From: Planctomycetota bacterium
GTDB lineage: Bacteria > Planctomycetota > J058
Direction of reading: 5' to 3'
Assembly (NCBI GenBank): GCA_023954375.1
Contig: JAMLIC010000066.1
Span: 1 to 43,130 of the forward strand
DNA: 43,130 nucleotides
Below, piece after piece: positions 23,644 to 31,636 of the stretch. A program made the position numbers and the translations under genes. Below the pieces are notes generated by a model. It did not search any database and had not been told where the DNA came from. It saw nothing but the letters and a program-made list of their open reading frames with translations. Position 1 is the stretch's first letter; every line of letters starts with the position of its first letter.

Positions 23644-25012
23644 ACCAGGAGGCCTCGAGCCCGGCCTCGAAGACGAAGCGCTGATAGGCCTCGAGCGGGT
23701 CGCCCGAGCGCCAGCCCGTGAACGACACGTTGCCGTAGAGGGCGAGCGGCCACTCCTCGTGGAGCCGCTGCCACACGCCGACCGACACGTCCACGAGGCG
23801 GTGGTGCAGCCGCCCGCCGCGGCCCGGCGGCTGGCGGACGAGGAAGTCGCGGCCGAGCGCCCGCACGCGGGTCTCGAGGCGCGTCCACTCGGGCTTGGGC
23901 CACCACTCGAGCTGGAGCGACGTCGACCCCTCGCGGTAGCTGCGGTCGTTCTTGTGCAGGTCGCGGTTGTAGGCCAGGCCCAGGCCGCCGACGAGGCGGA
24001 GCTGCTGCCCGCCGAGGCGCAGGTCCTGGAAGTAGGTCAGGTTGAGCTGGTGGCGGTGCAGGTCGAGGTGCGGCTCGTCGTCGCCGATCGTGCCGTCGCG
24101 CGCCCGGGCGCGGAACTCGCGGTAATCGCGGCGCCGGAAGCGGTACTTCAGCTTGAGCCGCGTGCGCGGGTCGCGGCTGAGGCGCCACGACACCGAGGCG
24201 TCGAGGCGGACCTCCTCGTAGTCGAGCGAGTCGACGCCGCGGTTCTCGTCGTAGTCCTTCCAGCGGTAGGCCGCGCCCGCCTCGAGCGCGAGGTCGGCGT
24301 GGGGGCGGGCGATCACGTAGGCGCGCACCTCCTCGTCGAGCGAGCCGAAGCGCCCGCGGGGGAACAGGTCGCCGTTGTCGTCGAGGAGGTTCTGGCGCGA
24401 GAACTCGAAGGCGTTCTGCACGCCGAAGTCGAACCAGGTCGTGGGCTGGAACACCTCGACGAACGCCGAGGCGAAGTGCTCGTCCGCCTGGTCGCGCTCG
24501 AAGTACATGAGCGTCTGCCCGCCGAACTCGGCGAACACCTGCGCCCCCTGGGGGAAGGTCGCCAGCAGCTCGACCTTGGCGTCGGCGTTGCCGAACCCGT
24601 CCCCCGTGCGCCGGCGCGCGGCGCGGAACACGTTGGTGTCGTGGCCGGCGCCCAGGCGCACCCGACCGCGGTGCCGCAGCTTGATCGCCTCCCAGAAGGA
24701 CGGCGGAGCGGCGGGCGGCGGCGCGTCGCCGGGCAGGTCGCGCGGGTCGAACTCCGGGACCTCCGGGATGAACCGCGGGTCCTTGCGCGCGCCCTGGTCG
24801 GGGACGGGGCGGCCGGAGGCCTCGCTGCGCACCGGCGCCACGTCGGCCGGGCGCGGGCGCGCGAAGTCGTCGGGGCGCTCGGGGAGGTCCTGGCGGTCCA
24901 TCTCGTCCTGCGCCGGGACGCGGGCCGCGCCGACGAGCAGGGCGCCGATGAGGGCGCCCGCGAGGCCGACGCCTCCCAGGCTGCCCGAGCGCGCGACGGC
25001 TCGTCTCCCCAA
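23642..25012 (-). CDS. Outer-membrane beta-barrel protein
   Basis: About 456 aa from a TTG at 25012 with GGGGAG close upstream; the start is uncertain. Longer readings to 25159 run into the metG upstream region. A signal peptide (VGLAGALIGALLVGAARVPA) precedes a Pro-rich linker. From about residue 105 the sequence alternates hydrophobic and charged residues in amphipathic strands (LRHRGRVRLGAGHDTNVF, ALYGNVSFTGWRSG). It ends in a terminal aromatic (EAGLEASW), the usual outer-membrane insertion signal. The pattern suits a 12-16-strand barrel of the 'outer membrane beta-barrel' class. The ligand is unknown. Confidence 0.8.
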   Translation of the reverse strand: MGRRAVARSGSLGGVGLAGALIGALLVGAARVPAQDEMDRQDLPERPDDFARPRPADVAPVRSEASGRPVPDQGARKDPRFIPEVPEFDPRDLPGDAPPPAAPPSFWEAIKLRHRGRVRLGAGHDTNVFRAARRRTGDGFGNADAKVELLATFPQGAQVFAEFGGQTLMYFERDQADEHFASAFVEVFQPTTWFDFGVQNAFEFSRQNLLDDNGDLFPRGRFGSLDEEVRAYVIARPHADLALEAGAAYRWKDYDENRGVDSLDYEEVRLDASVSWRLSRDPRTRLKLKYRFRRRDYREFRARARDGTIGDDEPHLDLHRHQLNLTYFQDLRLGGQQLRLVGGLGLAYNRDLHKNDRSYREGSTSLQLEWWPKPEWTRLETRVRALGRDFLVRQPPGRGGRLHHRLVDVSVGVWQRLHEEWPLALYGNVSFTGWRSGDPLEAYQRFVFEAGLEASW

Positions 25013-25188
25013 CCGCTCCCCCCCGCCGCGGCGCCCCCGGGCGCCGCGTCCCCCGCCCCGCGCGGGACCGCCGCGCGAGGCGGGTAGAATACCCCCCCGC
25101 GCCGCCCGACATGACCGCCAACGAGGTCCGTCGCACGGACGGGGCGCCCCCTTCAACACGGTCTCGGACGACGCCTCAGGGAGTCCCC

Positions 25189-27255
25189 ATGCCGGCCCGC
25201 TACCTGGTCACGAGCGCGCTGCCTTACGCCAACGGCCCGATCCACTTCGGGCACCTGGCGGGCGCCTACCTGAACGCGGACATCTTCGTCCGCTACAAGC
25301 GGCTCACCGGCGCCGAGGTCCTGTTCGTGTGCGGGACCGACGAGCACGGCGCGCCGATCCTCGTCAACGCCGAGAAGGAGGGGGCGCACCCGCGCGACTA
25401 CACCGACCGCTGGCACCAGGCGATCAAGACGAGCTTCGAGCGGGTGGACATCGCCTTCGACCACTTCTCGCGCACGTCGCGGCCGGTGCACCACGAGCTC
25501 ACGCAGCACTTCTTCCGCCGCCTCGTCGAGCGCGGCGCGATCACCACGCGCGTCGACGACCAGGTCTACTGCGAGACGTGCAAGCGCGAGCTGCCCGACC
25601 GCTTCGTCACGGGCACGTGCCCCAGGTGCGGCTTCGACGCGGCCCGCGGCGACGAGTGCCCGCGCTGCGCGGCCGCGTTCGACGCCACGGAGCTGAAGGA
25701 CCCGCGCTGCAAGACCTGCGGCGCGAAGGCGAGCAAGCGGCCGTCGAAGCACTGGTACCTCGACCTCCCCGCGCTCCGGCCCGAGCTCGAGGCGTGGCTC
25801 GAGGGGCGCTTCCCCGGCTGGAAGCCGAACGTCGTGGGCGAGGTGAAGAAGTACCTCGCCGACCTCAAGCCGCGACCGATCACGCGCGACCTGCAGTGGG
25901 GCGTCCCCGTCCCGCTCGAGGAGGCGAAGGACCGCGTCTTCTACGTGTGGTTCGACGCGCCGATCGGCTACATCTCGTCGACGCGCGAGTGGGCCGCGCA
26001 GCAGGGCAAGCCGGCCGACGAGTGGGAGCGCTGGTGGAAGGACCCGGGCACGCAGCTCGTCCACTTCATCGGCAAGGACAACATCGCGTTCCACGCCGTG
26101 ATCTTCCCCAGCATGCTGCTGGGGCAGCGCGAGGGCTACGTGCTGCCGGACGTGCCGGCCAACGAGTTCCTCAACCTCGAGGGGCAGAAGTTCAGCACGT
26201 CGGGCGGGTGGTTCATCGCGATCGACGACTTCGTCGACCGCTTCCCGGCCGACACGCTGCGCTGGACGCTGACCCGCTCGGCGCCCGAGACGCGCGACTC
26301 GGACTTCACCTACAAGGACTTCCAGACGCGCGTCAACGCCGAGCTCCTGGGGACGTTCGGCAACTTCGCCAGCCGGGTGCTCAAGTTCGTCCAGGCCCGC
26401 TACCAGGGCGCCGTCCCGGCGGCGCAGGCGGACCCGGGCGAGCCCGAGCGGCGGGCGCTCGAGGCCCTGCGCGCCGGCGTCGCCGCGGCGGCCGCCGAGC
26501 TCGACCGCTACTCGACGCGCGGCGCGGCCGAGAAGGTCCTCGAGGTGGGCTACGCGGCCAACAAGCTCATCGAGGAGCGCCAGCCGTTCAAGCTCATCAA
26601 CACCGACCCGGCGGCCGCGGCGACGACGATCAACGTGGCCGTGCGCCTGCTCGAGGGGCTGGCCGTGCTCCTGTTCCCGTTCGTCCCGGGGACGGCCACG
26701 CGCCTGTGGGCCCAGCTCGGGCTCGAGGGCGACCCGACGCGCCGGCGCTGGCAGGACGCGGCCGAGCCCGCCGACCCCGCCGGCCGGGCGATCGGCGCCC
26801 TCGACCAGCACCTGTTCCAGCGGGTCGAGGACAAGACGGTCGAGGCCGAGGTCGCGCGCCTGCGCGCGGGCGCCGCGCCGGCGCCGACGAAGGCGGAGGC
26901 GCCGCCGGCGGCGGAGGCTGGCAAGCCGACGATCCCCTTCGAGGCCTTCGCCGCCCTCGACCTGCGCGTGGCGAAGGTCGTGAGCGCGGAGGCGGTGCCG
27001 AAGGCCGACAAGCTGCTCCGGCTCGAGCTCGAGCTCGCGGGCGGCGAGCGGCGCACCGTGCTCTCCGGGATCCGCGCCTGGTACGCCCCCGAGGCGCTCG
27101 TCGGGCGGCAGGTGGTCTACCTGGCGAACCTCGAGCCGAAGAAGATCCGCGGCGTCGTGTCGCAGGGCATGGTGCTGGCCGCCAACGACGTGGGCGACGT
27201 GGCCGTGCTCCTGCAGCCGGAGCGCGCCGTGCCGGACGGCGCACGCGTCTCTTAG
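25189..27255 (+). CDS. metG: Methionyl-tRNA synthetase
   Basis: 688 aa from the ATG of 'MPARYLVTSALPYANGPIHF'. This is a class I synthetase charging tRNA-Met in the cytoplasm. The HIGH motif is HFGH, and the KMSKS loop reads KFSTS, a variant known in MetG1-type enzymes. Four CxxC pairs lie at about residues 127-180 (CETCKR, CPRCGF, CPRCAA, CKTCGA), forming two zinc knuckles. The C-terminal 110 residues are a tRNA-binding EMAP/Trbp111 domain (FAALDLRVAKVVSAEAVPKA). The gene is intact, but an insertion sequence begins inside its stop codon. Residues upstream of 25189 in the same frame look non-coding. Confidence 0.97.
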   Translation: MPARYLVTSALPYANGPIHFGHLAGAYLNADIFVRYKRLTGAEVLFVCGTDEHGAPILVNAEKEGAHPRDYTDRWHQAIKTSFERVDIAFDHFSRTSRPVHHELTQHFFRRLVERGAITTRVDDQVYCETCKRELPDRFVTGTCPRCGFDAARGDECPRCAAAFDATELKDPRCKTCGAKASKRPSKHWYLDLPALRPELEAWLEGRFPGWKPNVVGEVKKYLADLKPRPITRDLQWGVPVPLEEAKDRVFYVWFDAPIGYISSTREWAAQQGKPADEWERWWKDPGTQLVHFIGKDNIAFHAVIFPSMLLGQREGYVLPDVPANEFLNLEGQKFSTSGGWFIAIDDFVDRFPADTLRWTLTRSAPETRDSDFTYKDFQTRVNAELLGTFGNFASRVLKFVQARYQGAVPAAQADPGEPERRALEALRAGVAAAAAELDRYSTRGAAEKVLEVGYAANKLIEERQPFKLINTDPAAAATTINVAVRLLEGLAVLLFPFVPGTATRLWAQLGLEGDPTRRRWQDAAEPADPAGRAIGALDQHLFQRVEDKTVEAEVARLRAGAAPAPTKAEAPPAAEAGKPTIPFEAFAALDLRVAKVVSAEAVPKADKLLRLELELAGGERRTVLSGIRAWYAPEALVGRQVVYLANLEPKKIRGVVSQGMVLAANDVGDVAVLLQPERAVPDGARVS

Positions 27256-28564
27256 GGCCTGTCCACGAACTAGTCATCTTCCCTGTGCGCTCAGCCCGGA
27301 CGGATTGTGTAATTCCACTCCCCGTGGAACGCGTGCCGCTTGAGACGCACGGCTTCCAGCTCCTCGTCGCTCACCCGGACCTTGAGCGGGTAGACCCGCC
27401 GGTCGAGCTTCGCCCGGACCTTGAGGCCAGTGGCCGTCGTGGTGTTGGCGATCAGATTGACGACGGCCTCGTGGCTCACAAGCGGCCGGCCCCGCCAATT
27501 CTGCGAGATGTGGGAGAAGAGGCGGTGCTCGATCTTGTTCCACTTGCTCGTGCCGGGAGGCAGGTGGCTCACGCTGATCGGGATCCGGATCTCGTCAGCA
27601 AGCCGCTGAAGCTCCACCCTCCACAGCCTGGATCGGCTCGCGTTGCTTCCGCCTCCGTCGGCCGTGATCAGCAGCTTGGACGCGTCGGGGTAGCTCCGAC
27701 TTCCCATCGTGCGCCACCATTGCCGAATGGTCGCGACCGCGAACTGCGAGGTGTCGTGGTCGATGCCCACGCTCACCCAGCCGTCGTTCTGCGTGAGATC
27801 GTAGACGCCGTAGGGGATCGCCTTCCCGAGGTCCTTGTCAATGAAGTCATGCACGCGGACCTTCTCGGGCTTTCCCTTCGGCTGATACTCGCGTCCCTTG
27901 TTGGCGAAGTCGCCGACGAGCTCCTTCTTCTTGGTGTCGACCGAGATCACGGGCTCGCCCGCACGCTGGAACGCGGCCACCTGTGCGCCAATGTGCTTGA
28001 ACTGGCCGTCGCGGTCGGGGTGAGACCGGCCCTCCTTCGTCTTCTGCGTCACCTGGAGGCTGTAACCCATCTCGGCCAACAGCTCGGCAACCTGGGAGTG
28101 CCCGATCGGGTGGCCCTGAGCCGTCAGCTCCTCGGCGAGCTTCCGCGTGCTCTTGCACGTCCAGCGCAGGGGCGACTCGGGATCACCGCGCGTCGTCGGC
28201 TCCACTAGCGCGTCCAGCGCGGCTGTCAGACCCGGATCGCGCTCGGTGATGGGCTTTTGCCCCCCTCCGGGACGGCGCACCCTGTCGCCCAGCTCGGCGA
28301 GGCCGCCTGCCTCCAGCTCCTTCCCGCCGAGGTAGATCGTGCTCCGAGCGATACCCGTCGCTTCGAAAACGGCTTGGACGCCACCATGCCCAAGCGCCTG
28401 CGCTTCAGCCGCAGCCCACAGCCGCCGGGTGCGCTCGTCGAGCACCTCGTGCAGGAGCTCGTACCGCGTGCGCACTTCAGGTATCGCGTCTCTCGCTCGT
28501 CGGGCCATCCGTCATTACTAACATTGGGCACCGACATGCGCTTGACTTGTTCGTGGACGGTCCC
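27255..28564 (-). mobile_element. ISAzo13-family insertion sequence with 22-bp inverted repeats
   Basis: The ends 27255-27276 and 28543-28564 are inverted repeats matching at 19 of 22 positions and sharing GTCCACGAAC. The flanking TTA (27252-27254 and 28565-28567) fits a 3-bp target duplication; the adjacent C makes 4 bp possible. The element is 1,310 bp with one transposase. It inserted into the heptamer array directly after metG: the first IS base supplies the G of the metG TAG stop. Confidence 0.88.
27291..28508 (-). CDS. ISAzo13-family DDE transposase (Rhodopirellula-type)
   Basis: 405 aa, full length for the family, starting at ATG 28508 inside the right inverted repeat flank. The N-terminal half is helix-turn-helix rich (GGVQAVFEATGIARSTIYLG). 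The DDE core has 'VISVDTKKKEL' (first Asp), 'LLITADGGGSNASRSRLW' (second Asp) and 'KWNKIEHRLFSHIS' (Glu). The G+C and codon bias are lower than in host genes. All catalytic residues are present, so the copy could be active. Confidence 0.93.
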   Translation of the reverse strand: MARRARDAIPEVRTRYELLHEVLDERTRRLWAAAEAQALGHGGVQAVFEATGIARSTIYLGGKELEAGGLAELGDRVRRPGGGQKPITERDPGLTAALDALVEPTTRGDPESPLRWTCKSTRKLAEELTAQGHPIGHSQVAELLAEMGYSLQVTQKTKEGRSHPDRDGQFKHIGAQVAAFQRAGEPVISVDTKKKELVGDFANKGREYQPKGKPEKVRVHDFIDKDLGKAIPYGVYDLTQNDGWVSVGIDHDTSQFAVATIRQWWRTMGSRSYPDASKLLITADGGGSNASRSRLWRVELQRLADEIRIPISVSHLPPGTSKWNKIEHRLFSHISQNWRGRPLVSHEAVVNLIANTTTATGLKVRAKLDRRVYPLKVRVSDEELEAVRLKRHAFHGEWNYTIRPG

Positions 28565-28675
28565 TTAGCTCTTAGCAGTTAGCTCTTAGCTCTTAGCTCT
28601 TAGCTCTTAGCTCTTAGCTCTTAGCTCTTAGCTCTTAGCTCTTAGCTCCTCTTAGCTCTTAGCTCCTCTTAGCTC
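28565..28675. repeat. Heptamer array (TTAGCTC), 15 units
   Basis: Twelve tandem heptamers (eleven TTAGCTC and one TTAGCAG), then CTC, two more units, CTC and one more. Before the IS landed, this array followed the metG stop codon directly. Its units are complementary to the second array at 28753-28801 except at the last base. Confidence 0.95.
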
Positions 28676-28752
28676 TTTGTCGCCGCATGAGAGCTGTCGA
28701 GCGTCCGCTCTGCCGGTCGGTCACGCACCAGGCCTCCCCTCGGAGAGGCCAA

Positions 28753-28801
28753 CAGCTAAAAGCTAACAGCTAACAGCTAACAGCTAACAGCTAACAGCTA
28801 A
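28753..28801. repeat. Inverted heptamer array (CAGCTAA), 7 units
   Basis: Seven perfectly phased heptamers (six CAGCTAA and one AAGCTAA). The reverse complement is TTAGCTG, nearly the unit of the array at 28565-28675, so the two can fold into a long imperfect hairpin. The 77-bp spacer between them contains a smaller stem, GGCCTC ... GAGGCC, near 28732-28750. STRR-like heptamers are known from some cyanobacteria; their role is unclear. Confidence 0.93.
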
Positions 28802-29145
28802 CCAAGAGGCGATTGAGAGTCGCTCGCGGCGAGCACGGCCTCGCCCGGCCGGGCGCCTGCCCCGCGAGCGGCGAGCAATCGACGGGTTGAACTATGCCGC
28901 TGCGCGGCGGCGGTCGTTCGCGTGAGCCGCCCGGCTATGTGCAGATTGGCGGTCAGCGGGAGGGGCGAGGCTGTCTTGGCACGGGTCGCGAGCGAGGATC
29001 TTCGACGAGTCGGCACGCGACGGGGAGCGGGGCGGCCGACGCAAGTCCTTGGGCGGAGGTGCCGAGGACGTGGACCGCCGAGACCGGCGGCCCGAGGAAG
29101 GACGCGGCGGGGGAGTGGGCGGGGTCGTGGCGAGGCGCTGCGTCG

Positions 29146-30366
29146 TCACGTGTCCGGCTCCGGAAGGGGCGCCGACGCGATCTCGCCGGTGGCGGCGTTG
29201 ATGGCGAAGCGGCGCAGGAAGCCCACCTTGCACGCGGGACAGCGACGCGGGTCGGTGCCGGTGAGGCGCTCGAGGAGCTCGCGCACCGTCGAGGGCACGG
29301 GTTCGGGGTTGGTCGTCTCGCCCTCGGCTGCGAGGACGGCGCGAGCCTGTTCGAGCTTGGTGTTGACGTTGCTCGGGGCGTGCACCCCGTAGTGCCGGAT
29401 CTTCACGAAGCGGGCCGGCAGGATGTGCTGGAGGAAGCGGCGGATGAACTCGACGCCGGAGATCGTCGCCGTCTCGCCGTTCTTGGTGCTGAAGGTGACG
29501 TCCTCGGCGTCCATTTCGAGCAGGCGGTGGTTGGACATGCCCACGCGGTGGGTGTAGAGGCCGAGGTAGCGGAAGACCTGCTTGGGGCCGGCGAAGGGGC
29601 GCTTGGCGTAGACGACCCACTTCTTGCGATGGAGGCGGTCCTTGAGCTCGGCGAAGGCGTGGCGCTCGACCTCGACGTCGTCGCCGAGGTCGAGCTGGCC
29701 GTCGTCGACGAGCTGCGTGAGCCTGGCGAGGAACTTGCCCCGGAAGAGCGCGGAGAGCACCTTCACGGGGAAGAGGAACCGGCTGCGGCCGCCCGCGCTC
29801 ACCCAGCGCGAGCCGTCCGGCGAGAGGCCGCCGCCGGTCACGATGCAGTGGGCGTGGGGGTGGTAGCCGAGGTCGCGCCGCCAGGTGTGGAGCACGGCGG
29901 TGATGCCGGGCGTGGCGCCGAGCCACTTCGGATCGGCGGCGAGGTCGAGGAGCGTGCGCGAGGCCGTGTCGAAGAGGAGCTTGTAGAAGACCCGCTGGTT
30001 GCGCCGCGCGAGCTGCTGGAGCTCGCTCGGTAGGGTGAAGACGACGTGGAAGTAGGGGACCGGCAGGACGCGCCGCATGCGCTCGAGGACCCACTTCGCC
30101 TGCCGGAGGCTCTGGCACTTCATGCAGTGCCGGTCCAGGCACGAGTTGTAGGCGGGCACCTCGTGTCCGCAGTGGTCGCAGACATCGAGGTGCCCGCCCT
30201 TGGCCGCCGTGCGGCACGCCACGATGGCGTCGAACGCGCGCTGCTGGCCGAACGTGGGTACGTAGCGAGAGCGGTACGCCTCGCCGAAGGCGCGGAACAC
30301 GTCCGCCACCTCGAAGCGAGGGCGTTGCCGTTCGAGCTCGAGGGTGCAGCGCGCGTCGCGCTGCAC
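29146..30366 (-). CDS. IS91-family Y2/HUH transposase
   Basis: 406 aa from a GTG at 30366, 6 bp after the recombinase stop. An N-terminal zinc finger (CDHCGHEVPAYNSCLDRHCMKC, split as CDHCGHE and HCMKC) is followed by the HUH motif 'HPHAHCIVTGG' and the tyrosine region 'YLGLYTHRVGMSNHRLL'. A second zinc-like pair, CPACKVG, lies near the C-terminus. It nicks a single strand and transposes by rolling circle. The protein is full length for the family with no broken motifs. Confidence 0.93.
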   Translation of the reverse strand: MQRDARCTLELERQRPRFEVADVFRAFGEAYRSRYVPTFGQQRAFDAIVACRTAAKGGHLDVCDHCGHEVPAYNSCLDRHCMKCQSLRQAKWVLERMRRVLPVPYFHVVFTLPSELQQLARRNQRVFYKLLFDTASRTLLDLAADPKWLGATPGITAVLHTWRRDLGYHPHAHCIVTGGGLSPDGSRWVSAGGRSRFLFPVKVLSALFRGKFLARLTQLVDDGQLDLGDDVEVERHAFAELKDRLHRKKWVVYAKRPFAGPKQVFRYLGLYTHRVGMSNHRLLEMDAEDVTFSTKNGETATISGVEFIRRFLQHILPARFVKIRHYGVHAPSNVNTKLEQARAVLAAEGETTNPEPVPSTVRELLERLTGTDPRRCPACKVGFLRRFAINAATGEIASAPLPEPDT

Positions 30367-30372
30367 CGAGCG

Positions 30373-31239
30373 CTACCCGAGGACTCCGCCGGCTGCCGTG
30401 CCGATCAGGTCGAGCGGGCTCTTGCTCGCAGCGATGTGGCGCGTGCTGACGTGCGTGTAGCGCACCGTCGTGCGGATCGACGCATGGCCGAGGACCGCCT
30501 GCACGGTGCGCAGGTCCGCGCCTGACTCAAGGAGATGCGTGGCGAAGGAGTGCCGCAGGACGTGGGGCGTGACCCGCTTCGTGAGCCCGCACGCCTCCAC
30601 CGCGCGCCGGAGCGCGTGGCGGACGGCGCCATAGCTCACGAACCCGTCCGCGCCGTCGCCGGGGAAGAGGCGCTCGCGCCCCGGCTTGGCCGCCTTCCAG
30701 TACTCGCGCAGGAGCAGCAGGAGCCGCTCGCTGAGCATGATGTAGCGGTCCTTCTTTCCCTTACCCTCGCGGACGCGGAGAACCATGCGCTTGCTGTCGA
30801 GGTCCGCGCACGTGAGGCGGCACGCCTCGCTGATCCGGAGGCCGCCGCCGTACGCCGTCGAGAGGATCGCGCGATGGCGGAGCGACTCGATGGCCGCGAG
30901 CAGCTGCTCCACTTCGGTGCCGCTGAGGACGACCGGGAGCGACTTGGGCACCCGTGGCCACGGAATCGTCTCCACGACCTCGGGGCGCTGGAGCGTCCGC
31001 GCGTAGAGGAACTTCAGCGCCGCCACGAACATCTTCAAGCTCTCGGGCCCCACCCCGCGAATCTTGTGCAGGTGGAGCAGGAAGCAACGGACCTCCGTCT
31101 CGCCCAACTCAGCGGGAACGCGCATGTAATGCGCCACGAACGTGTCGGCGCACCGCGTGTACTCCTTGATTGTCCTGGCCGAGTAGTTCGCGAGCTCGAG
31201 GTCCGATACCATGCGGGCGCGGGTCGACTCAGAAAGCAT
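30373..31239 (-). CDS. Tyrosine recombinase/integrase of the IS91-type element
   Basis: 288 aa from ATG 31239 with AGGAG 6 bp upstream; the upstream in-frame start at 31299 lacks such a site. A SAM-like N-terminal domain (SARTIKEYTRCADTFVAHYM) precedes a catalytic domain with the full set: Arg in 'GGGLRISEACRL', Lys in 'EGKGKKDRYI', His-x-x-Arg in 'TPHVLRHSFATHLLE', His in 'LGHASIRTT' and Tyr in 'VRYTHV'. It is the usual partner of this IS91 subgroup, perhaps resolving dimers or assisting integration. Confidence 0.93.
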   Translation of the reverse strand: MLSESTRARMVSDLELANYSARTIKEYTRCADTFVAHYMRVPAELGETEVRCFLLHLHKIRGVGPESLKMFVAALKFLYARTLQRPEVVETIPWPRVPKSLPVVLSGTEVEQLLAAIESLRHRAILSTAYGGGLRISEACRLTCADLDSKRMVLRVREGKGKKDRYIMLSERLLLLLREYWKAAKPGRERLFPGDGADGFVSYGAVRHALRRAVEACGLTKRVTPHVLRHSFATHLLESGADLRTVQAVLGHASIRTTVRYTHVSTRHIAASKSPLDLIGTAAGGVLG

Positions 31240-31317
31240 GAGGCACTCCTGGAGCCTCGGGGAGCGGATCTCCTCGGGACCCCAGGGGCCGACTCGCACT
31301 TACGGTCAGTGACCACC

Positions 31318-31356
31318 TCCTGCGGCCCCGGGGATAGCGCCCCCGGGGTCGCAGGA
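31318..31356. promoter_or_regulatory. Strong 16-bp hairpin near the recombinase end of the IS91-type element
   Basis: 31318-31333 pairs with 31341-31356 over 16 bp, with one G-T that would be a wobble in RNA; the loop is 7 bases. It lies between the recombinase start (31239) and the right end. It may be a transcription block against read-in, or the origin hairpin of rolling-circle transposition. No T-tract follows. Confidence 0.5.
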
Positions 31357-31636
31357 GCGTCTCCGCTCACCCCGCGCTGCGCGACAGGCCTTCGTGGGCC
31401 AGCCCGCCAGCTGCCGCGCAGCGGCTTAGTTCAACAGCTCTCGGGTTGGCGCGCTCCCCTCTGGCATTGCCGCGAGCGGCGCGCGTCCGTCGCGCCGTGG
31501 CGGAATTCTGGCGCGATCGCGCCGACCCGCCGGCACTTGCGGCGGCGTCCTCCTTGCACTCGGACCCGCGCAAGGCAGGCGGCGCGGCGTGCGTCCGACG
31601 TTCAGCCGGCCGACGCGAGACGGCGAGGAGGCGGAC

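Larger units (their letters stand above)
28886..31435 (-). mobile_element. IS91-type element carrying Y2 transposase and tyrosine recombinase
   Basis: Both ends carry a matching 23-bp sequence in inverse orientation (28886-28908 and 31413-31435, one mismatch). Each contains a small GCCGC-TGC-GCGGC hairpin and is bordered by GTTGAAC or GTTCAAC; GTTC/GAAC is the tetranucleotide favoured by IS91 relatives. If the heptamer ends are target DNA, the element proper is 28893-31428. The two genes lie 6 bp apart on the minus strand. 28909-29145 holds no gene I can support. Confidence 0.75.

Noticed and set aside
25013..25159. N-terminal extension of the outer-membrane barrel
   Set aside because: Arg/Gly-rich sequence ahead of an evident signal peptide, and it would cover the metG upstream region.
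28565..28801. CRISPR-like array
   Set aside because: Units are contiguous 7-mers with no spacers, so this is a tandem repeat.
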